Assembly (NCBI GenBank): GCA_002989075.1
Contig: PSQN01000006.1
Span: forward strand, 1,811,018 to 1,875,017
Length of the DNA stretch: 64,000 nucleotides
Origin: Arthonia radiata
Lineage: Eukaryota > Ascomycota > Arthoniomycetes > Arthoniales > Arthoniaceae
Direction: 5' to 3'
A model generated the notes under the pieces. The model was not told the origin of the DNA, ran no database searches, and saw only the letters and a program-made list of their open reading frames with translations. Positions within the stretch are counted from its first letter, which is position 1. The number at the start of each line of letters is the position of its first letter. Below are positions 31,717 to 41,219 of this stretch, one piece after another. Both the position numbers and the translations under genes were made by a program.

Positions 31717-32765
31717 CTAGTCGAATAGACCCATGCCCATGTCCTCGTCCTGTGAAGTTTGTCAGCGGATGTCGTCTTATCGGAGAGGTCGAGATTCGTA
31801 CCGATTCTTCTGCTTCCTCCGCGGCCTCTTCTTTCTTCTCCTCCTTTGCTTCGGTTGGTGCTGCAGCCGTCGGCGCTGAGGAAGCGTAGGCATCAGGGTT
31901 GGCGATGCGGTCTTTCAGATCCTCAATCTCAGGCCAGCTGAAGTCCGTGGAGACTGCGACACTGAGAACATTCTTGTAGCTGTTGACGACAGAGTGCATA
32001 ACAGAGGCCAGTGTAGGGTAAGAGAGTGCCAGGGAGATGCTGGCAATAGTGTTGATGGAGCTGCTGAAAGCCTTCAGAAGCTGGCTCTCCTCGATATCCA
32101 AGACACTGGAGTCGAAGGTCTGGCCCTGATCGTAGATCTGCGAAATGCTCATGCCGTACGTGAACGGCGAGATGTTCAGCATGTTGAGTAGAGTTGCCTC
32201 GGACGCTCCGACCTTGGTGCCGCCCTCAACGAGCTTCAGATCCGACGTGATTTCGATGGTACCACGAGCGATCTTGGTGGGCACACCAAGAGCTTGGAAG
32301 AATGATGTCTTGCCCGGCTCCATACCAGTGTTGCCAGCTGGGACGAACACATCGTTAGGCGCGACAGCACCTGCACGGGCAGGCGCAGCAACACGGTTGG
32401 AAAGGATCTTCTCGCGGATGTCTTTGAGGTCACTATTAGTGAAGACAAAGCCCACGTTGCCCTTGACGTGAGGAAGAAGGCGCTCGAAGTCGGGAAGATC
32501 GGCGAGGAAGCCCTTGATGGCGCGGCGGACCTATGAGTTGGAGCTGTTAGGTTCTGATGAGTGATTTCATGCACGTAACTTTGCGACCCACCATCGTATT
32601 CTTGCCCATCAGCACCACGCCTTCGCCTCGGAGGCTGTGACGGATCTCGTGCATCTGCTGGGACGAAACATTGTCGACGGTCACAATGAAGATGGACTTA
32701 TAGTTCTCGAGGAGAGTGCGCAGCTTATCGAAGTAGACGGCCTTGTTGCCAGATTTGCCCCCCAT
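31717..32765 (-). CDS. RPP0: 60S acidic ribosomal protein P0
   Basis: Three exons (32765-32592, 32530-31802, 31749-31717) give 311 residues. P0 (uL10) anchors the P1/P2 stalk on the large subunit and recruits elongation-factor GTPases. The L10 domain starts [16 protein letters not shown] and runs through [10 protein letters not shown], joined by splicing to [16 protein letters not shown]. The hinge is Ala/Glu/Lys-rich ([20 protein letters not shown]). The final exon is only 33 nt and encodes the conserved stalk tail [10 protein letters not shown] plus stop. The intron before it is 52 nt; if retained, the frame runs on for about 80 codons and the tail is lost. Length matches fungal P0 (about 312). 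Confidence 0.97.
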
Positions 32766-33000
32766 GTCTTCGGTGAGACTATAGGATGTTTAAGGACTTG
32801 AGTTGGTGTTTATGAATTGATTACTGTCTGGAAAGCGAAATGCGTGCTGGGAGAGAATGTGCAGCAGTGTCTTGGTCGAGCAATCTGCCAGTGGGTGCTG
32901 ACTAAGCATCCACTACTCAGCCCTATGATCTTGTGGCGTGTTCCCGAGCGGCTTTCGTGTTCTTCACATAACATTATATGACCCAACAAGCACAAGCATG
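32766..33000. promoter_or_regulatory. Divergent promoter region, RPP0/TRM82
   Basis: A 235 bp region between the start codons of a ribosomal protein gene and a tRNA-modification gene, both tied to translation. No clear TATA box. Confidence 0.45.
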
Positions 33001-34576
33001 GCTTCTGAAGACATCTTGCACCCGTATCAGTGCGCGGCGCGACTGCCGACGCCCGCGGGACACCAGGTTGTGTTACTGGCAGCGCGCGAGACCGTGTACC
33101 AGATCGACGTCGAAAATGCACAGCAAACAGCCCACTGGGCGGCAAGTGTTGGTAAAAAGCAGGTATGAAATTAATAGTCAACGAACCTGCAGATTACCTC
33201 CATAAGCAAAGCTGTATGTGAGTATCTCATTACTCAAGCCTGTCGATATCATGAAAATGGTCCAAACAAGGTCTTGACTGCCATTGCATCCTGACAAAGC
33301 AAATTTTCAGATACCAGTCACCCTTCTTGCGGCTTCGCGCTGTGGAAAACTTGTCGCTGCGGTGACAGGTGAGGACAAGACTGTCCATATCTTGGATGTG
33401 GAAAATGGTTTAGCACCGACACGAGACTTTACACTGCCGAAGCGACCTTGTGCCGTGACCTTCACACCAGATAGCAGCAGATTGCTCTGTGGCGACAAGT
33501 TCGGCGATGTCTACGCTTTACCAGTCGACGAACGTGCTAATTACGAGCCTTCGCGCAAGAAGCTACGAACCGCGAAGGCAAGCGCGCCTGCTGCGACCAG
33601 TTTGACTGTCCACACCAAAGGCAACCTGAAAGCTCTTGAATACCAAAAGAAGCTCGCACAGAAGGCAGCGGAACGTCACAAAGACTCTGAGCCGCAGGCC
33701 AGCGAGTTTGAGTTCCCTTTCACGCCCGTCATCGGACACGTCTCAATGTTGACTGATATTGTTGCAACTCGTGTATCCACGTCGCCCACGGGCACGAATG
33801 ATGGTACCAATCCGTTCAGGGACTTCATCGTCACCGCTGACAGAGACGAACACATCCGTGTCTCGAGAGGTCTCCCACAATCTCATGTGATCCATGGGTT
33901 CTGCCTGGAGCATCAACAGTTCATCAGCAAATTGTGTCTTCTCAGATCGGGTTTGCTAGTCTCCGGAGGCGGCGACGACTACTTGTGCGTTTGGAATTGG
34001 CAACAGAGCTCGCTGGTCGCAAAGATTGATTTGCGCAAACATCTCACGCACAGCGATCCCGCTCGCGGCGAGAATAAATTCGCTGTCTCGGGTATCCGGG
34101 ACTGTTCGGACGTTGACGATGCGACAAGCTTCTTGTGTACCTGCGAAGGATATTCATTACTTCTTCACGTTCAAGCACCTGTGGCCAGCACTTCACCCTC
34201 GGCTTTCAAAACCAACGCACTACCATTACGAGGCACTCCGCTCGATGTCGTATTCTTGCCGCATTCATCGAGTCAAACAGCCAAGGTACTGATCAGCTTG
34301 GACAATATTCATGAGTCGGGCTCTCTCACCTCCACGCGAGAGATGGATGCGTTTGGTCCTCGTCTCCAAGTTTTCGAGCTTAGCGGCCGAGACGGTGACC
34401 TGTTGTTAACGGAATCAGCTGAGGACCATGCCGAACAAATCAATGTTCAATGCACTCCTCAAGCCAAGGTTGAATGTGCTGATGTCCTCACTGCACAGCT
34501 GTCGAGCTCGTTTTATGGCATTGAGAATCTTCGCAAGCGTGGCGCAGAGGATGCCGAGTTGGATGCTGGCCCATGA
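33001..34576 (+). CDS. TRM82: tRNA (guanine-N7-)-methyltransferase non-catalytic subunit Trm82
   Basis: Two exons (33001-33162, 33311-34576) give 475 residues. Trm82 (WDR4) is the WD40 partner that stabilises Trm8 for m7G46 formation in tRNA. WD-like repeats include LLAASRCGKLVAAVTGEDKT, PCAVTFTPDSSRLLCGDKFG, and DFIVTADRDEHIRVSRGLPQ with the conserved HGFCLEHQQFISKLCLL after it, then LLVSGGGDDYLCVWNW. A basic segment (RKKLRTAKASAP) sits between repeats as in other Trm82 proteins. The simplest join is a 148-nt intron ending TTTTCAG at 33310, which keeps the frame; a shorter internal exon model would need a 30-nt intron and is less likely. Confidence 0.9.
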
Positions 34577-35156
34577 CCTCCAAATTTGCCAGAGATGAAT
34601 GTCATACCAGAGCATTTGCATGGCACACGCCATGTCTTTGACTTGAAAGAAGTCTTCTGCCCCGGTTGTTCGAGACTCTTGCTGATATTGCAGGAGTGAA
34701 AACGTTCGCGGGTCTGATTCGACATTTTGAGTATTTTAATCTGCTCACGAGCTTGAGCCGCCAGGAAGGCGCTCCAACGGTCGGCAACCTGTTCTGACAT
34801 GCATATGAAGTCTTGGCATTTTCCGAAGGGCGCAACCCCATACTGACCGGGGTCTCAAACGCGATATCCCAGTTTCAAACCGAGACCCTCTTGGATCTGC
34901 AAGATCTTCATGTACTGCCCTGGTCGTCAAACGATCCGGACCTGGTAATTCAAACTTTCTTAGCAGGCTGTATCTTCATCTCATCCACTGGCTTCGTCTC
35001 CCTATGCACGCTCTCTTTCTTCGTCATGTCGGGAGCTCAACTATTAGGCATAACATCTTTATTTGGCATAATACATCAAGCGTCGAACAACGCTCCTCGT
35101 AACTTGACGCGCTCTTCTTACAGTAAGATATCAAGCACAAGGCCGCTTGTAGAGGG
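34577..35156. other. Intergenic, about 580 bp
   Basis: Between TRM82 and the FAD oxidase, both on +. A minus-strand frame 34513-34800 overlaps the TRM82 end and starts MSEQVADRWSAFLAAQ, but has no matching exons around it. AT-rich sequence at 35030-35080 may belong to the oxidase promoter. Confidence 0.45.
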
Positions 35157-37018
35157 ATGCACCTTTCAGCGCCTCGGCTGCTATCCTTTAGCGTGCTCTG
35201 TGCGCTGAGCTTTGCGCGTCTGCAGAGACGAGACTTGCGGACTATAAATTCAGAGCAATGGAAAACACTGAACGACTCCGTCAGTGGCCGTCTATATCAG
35301 GCCACCCCAGTCGGTGCAGGATGCTTCAGTCAAGCCGGCACCGCCCAGAATGCTCAATACAATCAGCAGACTTGCGCCGTCCAATTGAAACAGTCAAGTG
35401 ACACGTCGAATCTGGCAGAACAGTTCGGTAGCTATATGAACGTATGTATGCTTGGACCTGAAGCCTTACTAGCCGCCATCTCTTGCTAACAAGAAGGCAG
35501 TATAACTGGCAGCAATGTCAAGCCACTGGCGCCGGTTGCGACATCGCGTCATCTGCAACTCCAGCTGCGGGTTCGTCAGGGCTTCAGGATACATGCGATA
35601 TAGGGGCCATCCCAGATATGTATATCGCTGTCCAGAGTCCAGACGATGTCGCCGCCGGTCTGCAATTCACACAGAATTACAGCATCCCGCTGGTGATCAA
35701 GAACTCCGGACATGACTACAAAGGCCGTTCTTCAGGCCCAGGCTCCCTTGCGCTCTGGGTGAAACCGTACAACCCTCCCATGCTGTTCGAGAGCGACTTC
35801 ATTGCCGAGGGTTGCAGCGCATCGGCAGGAAACGTGATCACATTCGGCACAGGCGCTTCCAGTCCGGACTTGGTCGACTTCGCGGACAAGCACAACTCTA
35901 TACTGGTTACTGGGGCGTCCGAGTCCGTCTCAGCAGGTGGCGGCTGGCTAGCGGGAGGAGGTCATTCGCCACTCACGCCAACCTATGGTCTGGGTGTCGA
36001 TAATGTACAGCAGCTGCGTACTATCCTCCCGAACGGCACTTACATCACAGCGAATCGATGTCAGAATCAAGACATGTTCTTCGCATTGCGCGGAGGTGGC
36101 GGGTCCACATTTGGTGTGACTATGGAGATCAGCGCAACCGCACATTCGATACCTCAGGATGGCTTTCAGCTAGGTTACTTCTCTTTCGGCATGCTGTCGA
36201 CAGAAGACTCAACGCAGCTTCTTCACATCCTCATTGCGAATGCCGAGACGTGGGCCGATCAAGGCTTCGGAGGCTATGCGTTCCCCGAGCCTGGCACACC
36301 GTACAATAACTCCGTCTTCATAGTGACCCCCAAGGTAACGCTGATGCAGGCCAGGCAGGCGCTACAGCCATTGTCTGATTTTGCGCGCTCGGTTGGCAAG
36401 CCGGGCATGGTCACTTCACAAAAGAATTACAAGACCGTCCTGGCCCTGATGAACGCAGGCTCGGCGCACCAGGCTGGCATGTCGTACGCCCTTTCGTCGC
36501 GGCTGGTGCCACGAGCAAATTTCCAAAGCCCGGAGTCCCAACAGACTTTGGCGAACACGCTCGCGGGTATCGCTACGGCGTTCGGGCCTGATCAGCAAGA
36601 AGGCTCTTCGCCGGGCGTTGTGCAGCATCCGCTGTTCATCTGCTTGACTGCGCCGACCGCTTACGATGCGGGTGATGATGTCAATTCATCCTCCGTGACT
36701 CCAGCGTGGCGCGACGCTATGTGGCATGTCATTGGCGTGAACCACTTTTCGAACAATGCAACCGGTGCGGCTGCGCGAGCGGAGTACCAAAAGGCACATG
36801 ACGCCCTCCAGCCGCTCTTCGATCTCACGCCCGGTAGTGGGACGTATCAGAATGAGGCAAATCCATACGACGACAATCCTGCTACGGATTACTGGGGACA
36901 AGACAACTATATGAGGCTGCTGGGATTGAAGATGGAAGTGGATCCGAGCAATGTGTTGACTTGCCATCAGTGCGTGGGGTGGGATAGTGACGACACGAGG
37001 TACTCTTGTTATCCCTAG
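35157..37018 (+). CDS. Secreted FAD-linked oxidoreductase (berberine-bridge-enzyme-like)
   Basis: Two exons (35157-35441, 35501-37018; intron 59 nt with a TGCTAAC branch site) give 600 residues. A signal peptide starts MHLSAPRLLSFSVLCALSFA. The PCMH-type FAD domain includes SIPLVIKNSGHDYKGRSSGP, where His 166 is the expected covalent FAD attachment site, and LAGGGHSPLTPTYGLGVDNV. The usual second attachment Cys of bicovalent members (in a GGGC-type motif) is replaced by Ser/Ala-rich sequence (GASESVSAGGG), so FAD is probably bound through one residue. The BBE-type C-terminus reads YWGQDNYMRLLGLKMEVDP then LTCHQCVGWD. Such enzymes oxidise sugars, alcohols or secondary metabolites outside the cell or in secretory compartments. 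No secondary-metabolite core enzyme lies nearby. Confidence 0.93.
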
Positions 37019-37107
37019 CGTGAGCTGCGTTGCATAGATTGAAAGCACAGCGGAATTTTGTGTGTCAGTGTCTTTACAGAGGGGCTCTACTGCGTTTCAA
37101 GATCGAT

Positions 37108-38184
37108 CTATAATAGTGGGTTCTGCCGATACTCAGGCACCGTACCGTTAGCTTCTGGCTTCGGTTTCCTCGTGTCTTGCTCTTTGTCAGGATCGCCATC
37201 AACCTCGACGTCTCTCTCCGCTAGCCACTTCTCGGCCTCTAATGCTGCCACACAGCCTGTGCCTGCGCTTGTCACTGCTTGCCTATATTTTTTGTCCTGA
37301 ACATCCCCGGCAGCAAACACTCCTTCGACATTTGTGTGCGCATTGCCAGGGTCTGTGATCAGATAGCCATCCTCATCCATGTCCAGCTGTCCCTTGAAAA
37401 GCATCGTCGCTGGCTCATGCCCAACAGCGTAAAACAGCCCGTTTGCTTCTAGCTCCTCTTGCTTGCCAGTCTTCACGTTTTTCACCCGAATGCTCTTCAT
37501 CACACCGCCCGCCTTCTCCTCGCCTTTGATCTCCATGCCCACGGTATCATATTTCACCTCGATCTTCGGATTGCTCGTCAACCTCCTAGCGTTGACCTTA
37601 CTCGCCCGCAACACGTCTCTTCTCACCAACACCGTCACCTTGCTCGCCTTCTTCGTCAGATACACGCCTTCCTCCACCGCGCTATCCCCACCCCCAATCA
37701 CCACCAACGGCTTGTCCCTGAACATGGGCAAACTCCCATCACACACGGCACAAGCGCTCACGCCCGCACCCCAATATTTCTCCTCCCCTTTTAACCCCAG
37801 CCTACGCGCCTTCGCGCCCGTAGCCAAGATCAGCGCGTCCGTGGTGTGCACTTCATCCTCGACCACGTCATCATCACCCATAGGATGTAACCAATACTTG
37901 AAAGGTCTGCTCTTCAAATCCACCTTCGCAACCGTCTGGCTCACGATCTCCGCGCCGCATGCCTCACTCTGCGCGCGCATCTGATCCATCAGTTCGCCAC
38001 CTTTTATGCTCTTAAACCCGGGGTAATTCTCCACTTCATCGGTGGTGGTAAGCTGGCCGCCCGCCGCAATGCCGAGCGCGAGAAAGCCTTCGTACAGGAC
38101 GGGCTTGAGATCCGCGCGCGCGGCGTAGATGGCGGCGGTGTGCGCGGCGGGGCCGGAGCCGATGATGGTGAGTTTGTTGTGCAT
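37108..38184 (-). CDS. Thioredoxin reductase (low molecular weight, NADPH-dependent)
   Basis: The internal ATG at 38184 gives a 358-residue cytosolic-type enzyme: FAD motif IIGSGPAAHTAAIYAA (about 7-22), active-site disulfide CAVC (145-148), NADPH motif VVIGGGDSAVEEG, and C-terminal FAD motif GVFAAGDVQDKKYRQAVTSAGTG. It transfers electrons from NADPH through FAD to thioredoxin. After the core there is a charged tail (RDVEVDGDPDKEQDTRKPKP). The same frame is open for 76 further codons upstream (to 38412) without any ATG; that extension is Ser/Arg/Thr-rich and reads like a mitochondrial presequence, described separately. Convergent with the FAD oxidase (stops about 90 bp apart). Confidence 0.95.
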   Translation of the reverse strand: MHNKLTIIGSGPAAHTAAIYAARADLKPVLYEGFLALGIAAGGQLTTTDEVENYPGFKSIKGGELMDQMRAQSEACGAEIVSQTVAKVDLKSRPFKYWLHPMGDDDVVEDEVHTTDALILATGAKARRLGLKGEEKYWGAGVSACAVCDGSLPMFRDKPLVVIGGGDSAVEEGVYLTKKASKVTVLVRRDVLRASKVNARRLTSNPKIEVKYDTVGMEIKGEEKAGGVMKSIRVKNVKTGKQEELEANGLFYAVGHEPATMLFKGQLDMDEDGYLITDPGNAHTNVEGVFAAGDVQDKKYRQAVTSAGTGCVAALEAEKWLAERDVEVDGDPDKEQDTRKPKPEANGTVPEYRQNPLL

Positions 38185-38412
38185 GGCGGGGGTGGGTGTG
38201 GTGGTGAAAGCGCGAGAGGGCGCGGACTGGGAGGCAGAGGGGTTGTCGCGCTGTGAGAAGAAGGCTGAGGAACCGGCTGCGAGGGCGATGGGCAGACTGT
38301 ATGAGGGCTTGAAGAGGAGGGACGAGGGGAGGGGTCGCGATTTGGAGAAGGTAGAGTGGAACGTTTTGGCGGTTAGTGCGGCTATGGTGGGCGATGGTCG
38401 GGCGCTCAACAA
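38185..38412 (-). other. In-frame N-terminal extension of thioredoxin reductase lacking an ATG
   Basis: Seventy-six codons in frame with the thioredoxin reductase and upstream of its ATG. The translation is rich in Ser, Arg, Thr, Ala and Pro with no acidic run: LTAKTFHSTFSKSRPLPSSL, then FKPSYSLPIALAAGSSAFFS and RAFTTTPTPA. This composition is that of a mitochondrial targeting sequence with a processing-like site before MHNKL. Possible near-cognate starts are paired TTG codons at 38412/38409 and an ATA in ACCATAGCC context. An upstream exon supplying an ATG is the main alternative; a pyrimidine-rich stretch ending TTTTCTGAAG precedes the open frame. Confidence 0.5.
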
Positions 38413-39070
38413 CTCAGGACTTCAGAAAATGGAATGAGGACGTTGTGAATGCTTTTATGTATGTGCAAAGGCCAGCGCGACGGGAAGATTCGAGTTCTCT
38501 GATCGGGAATCAAGTGGCTGACGCGAGAAAGATTTCCTATGCAGATCGGAGTTGGCTCCGCTCTTTAGCCGTCTCGTCTCCGAGGACGAGCACTTGTCTG
38601 TTTCGATGGCTTTCATCCCTTTCCCTTGTCTTCGGATCCCTCGGTCAATGCGGATCTGTATGGCAGGCAGTTCAGCTTTGCTCAGGGCAGCAAAGGATTC
38701 AGTATCACCGCAGGCATCTCCCTTCCAATGCACCACGTCGAAATGTGGGGCTGTCAGTGAACTCTCCTAGCTGGAGTTGGTTCGCAGTATGCATGCCACC
38801 ACTCAAAAGCACTTCGCATGCACTTATCTTCGTCCGGTGAATAGGTACGTGAAAGTGACAATTCTAGACATCCTAGCAAACACTGCCGAGTAGGACCATC
38901 GACGCATCTAATGCGTGGCTTCCAAGACATAGCAAACTTTGCCACCAAGGCAGCAGGCCAGCTTGACGCGTACCTTCCTCGTCACTCAGCCATTTCTTCT
39001 CTTTTCTCTACATCGTTCTTACGGTAGCTTTCAAATTTCATCCTCCTCAACTTCTCATCACAGTAGCATC
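38413..39070. promoter_or_regulatory. Divergent region between thioredoxin reductase and BCS1-like gene
   Basis: About 660 bp. The minus strand carries a 93-codon open frame (38455-38736), possibly an upstream open frame or leader of the reductase transcript. The plus side up to the ATG at 39071 is C/T-rich, as in fungal leaders; the frame from 38939 begins with TTG and is not used as a start. Confidence 0.45.
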
Positions 39071-40819
39071 ATGAAACAGCGAGGCATGAATATGTGGCCC
39101 ATGTCGCAAACCCCACCCAATAGCGCAGCCAACACCACTACCGAGGTGTTCACGTCCGTCCCATCTCAGATGCTCGAGGCTTTCGTGCCTGGTTTCGGTA
39201 TTGTGAGTCGCTTCTTAGAAGTCTCACTAGGTATAGACGTCACAGCTATCGTCTCCGTCCTATTCGTACTGGCCGCAATTGGTGGAGCGGTCAACTATGG
39301 CGGTAGTGCATTGTGGCGCCTGATCAGAAAGACGTTGACATGCACTATCACCGTCACATCCAACGACAAGCTATACGAGCAAGTGATGTACTGGATCTCG
39401 CAGCAATCCATGTCAAACGATGCCCGCTCCCTCAAGGCCACCACACACAAAAATCGAGATGAGATGAACAGTGGCCGTGGCGGCAGAGGCCAGCAAGGTG
39501 CAAGCAACTTCTACTTTGCAGAGATCGAATCATCAACACCACCCGAATACACGCCAGCATTTGGGTGGCATCGAATGTGGTATAAGGGCAGCTACATCGC
39601 TCTGCTCCGATCTCAGGAGAATAAGCAGGCCATAGATTTGACCGGCTGGGGATCAAAGCCCAACGACAAGGAAAGCGTGCAACTAATGTGCTTCGGGTGG
39701 TCGCCAGCTCCGCTGAAGAGGTTGCTTATGGACTGCAAGCGACTAGATGCCGAGCTGCATCGATCCACGACCACCGTACGCCGCTCAGCTCAAGGACAGA
39801 ATGCACAGTGGGTGCGCGCGATTACAAGACCATCCAGATCTGTCGACACAGTGTTCATGGACGAGGGTGTGAAGAATGCATTGATGGAGGATGTGCGTGA
39901 GTATCTCGATCCAAGCACGCCGATCTTCTATGCTCGCAGGGGTATCCCATACCGACGTGGCTACCTCTTTCATGGTCCACCCGGTACGGGGAAGACAAGT
40001 CTCAGCTTTGCGTTGGCGGGTACGTTCGGCTTCGAACTATTCACAGTGAGCTTGAAAGAACCCTTCATGTCCGAGCACAAACTCACACAGCTGTTCTCTT
40101 CGCTACCGTCGCGGTGCATCGTCTTGCTCGAAGACGTGGATACAGCAGGCTTGGAGAAGAGAGACGACTCTAAGAAAGACAAGAAGGACAAAGATAATGA
40201 CGAGGACGAAGCTGAAGATAAAGACTCGAAGTCGAAAGGGAGAGGCGGAGTACGTATACGCAACGACACGCGCCAAATTGGCAATCACACCGTGACAACA
40301 CCGACCGCCGAGGGGGTATCTCTGTCTGGACTTCTGAACGCCATCGACGGCGTAGCTTCTCAGGAAGGTCGCATTCTAGTTATGACTACCAACGACCCAG
40401 AGGCTTTGGACGGCGCACTCATCCGACCAGGCCGTATCGACAGGCAGGTCTATTTCGGATTTGCTTCCCGCTACCACATTCGCCAAATCTTCTACCAGAT
40501 GTTTGCGCGTGACGACCCGAAAGACACCGCAAATGGTGCTGCACCTGAGGTCTCCATCAAGACGTCTGATGCGAACAACGAGTTGTCACAGCAATCACCG
40601 GAGGATCTCGAGAAGATGGCAGAAGAATTCGCTAATATCCTTCCGGACACAATGTTCTCCCCGGCGGAGATCCAAGGCTTCCTTCTGATGCGCCGCAAGA
40701 GCCCTCAGAAGGCAATCGATGACGCCAGCGTGTGGCGAGATGCCTTGCTCGACGCTCGTGCTGCTGGCAAGAACATCGTTGTCGAGGAGACCACTGCTAA
40801 TCCCGACGCTCAAGGCTAG
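39071..40819 (+). CDS. BCS1-like AAA ATPase
   Basis: Intronless, 582 residues from MKQRGMNMWPMS. A hydrophobic segment at about 55-80 (IDVTAIVSVLFVLAAIGGAV) is the predicted membrane anchor of Bcs1 proteins, followed by the BCS1 N-terminal domain (WYKGSYIALLR). The AAA module has Walker A GPPGTGKT at 302-309, Walker B CIVLLEDVD and the second region MTTNDPEALDGALIRPGRID. Between them sits a highly charged insertion (KKDKKDKDNDEDEAEDKDSK). True Bcs1 inserts the Rieske protein into mitochondrial complex III; filamentous fungi have several extra BCS1-like paralogues of unknown role, and the charged insertion with long flanks suggests this is one of them. Mitochondrial inner-membrane location is inferred. 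Confidence 0.9.
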   Translation: MKQRGMNMWPMSQTPPNSAANTTTEVFTSVPSQMLEAFVPGFGIVSRFLEVSLGIDVTAIVSVLFVLAAIGGAVNYGGSALWRLIRKTLTCTITVTSNDKLYEQVMYWISQQSMSNDARSLKATTHKNRDEMNSGRGGRGQQGASNFYFAEIESSTPPEYTPAFGWHRMWYKGSYIALLRSQENKQAIDLTGWGSKPNDKESVQLMCFGWSPAPLKRLLMDCKRLDAELHRSTTTVRRSAQGQNAQWVRAITRPSRSVDTVFMDEGVKNALMEDVREYLDPSTPIFYARRGIPYRRGYLFHGPPGTGKTSLSFALAGTFGFELFTVSLKEPFMSEHKLTQLFSSLPSRCIVLLEDVDTAGLEKRDDSKKDKKDKDNDEDEAEDKDSKSKGRGGVRIRNDTRQIGNHTVTTPTAEGVSLSGLLNAIDGVASQEGRILVMTTNDPEALDGALIRPGRIDRQVYFGFASRYHIRQIFYQMFARDDPKDTANGAAPEVSIKTSDANNELSQQSPEDLEKMAEEFANILPDTMFSPAEIQGFLLMRRKSPQKAIDDASVWRDALLDARAAGKNIVVEETTANPDAQG

Positions 40820-41219
40820 TGATGTTGTTCGCAGCAGATTTGCAGACTATGTTGGGCGACATTGGGTAGAGCTCCAACGCGAGCAGTATGCTCGCCAAAG
40901 CTTTGATTTCTGGCAACGGCTTGTAGAGCAGGCGCTGCGCAAGCAGTAAAACAGAAATTGAAGCGTGATGATGTGTTTTCGTCTCGTTCACGTGGCGTTC
41001 ACTTTGCACTTCTCTCCCATCGCAAATGTTTCTCGCATCACTGTGAACGCGCACTTCGTCTTCAAAGAGAAGGTGTACTAGAGACAGCGAAAAAGGGCAA
41101 GGCTTGTTCACCTTGCACTTAGGTCACGTCATTAGGTTCAAAACTTCTTCTCATCCTCCGAAGCTTTTCATTCCTTTCCTCAACGACCTCCAACAACCTG
41201 CGACGACAACAACAGCAAA
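40820..41219. other. Intergenic, about 400 bp
   Basis: 3' region of the BCS1-like gene and promoter of the 2EXR-like gene. The leader just upstream of 41220 is CA-rich (ACAACAACAGCAAAATGG) and supplies a good start context. Confidence 0.45.

Noticed and set aside
33163-33192. 30-nt intron in TRM82
   Set aside because: Splice-like ends exist, but 30 nt is below the usual limit. A 148-nt intron from the same donor to TTTTCAG at 33310 also keeps the frame and needs no extra mini-exon.
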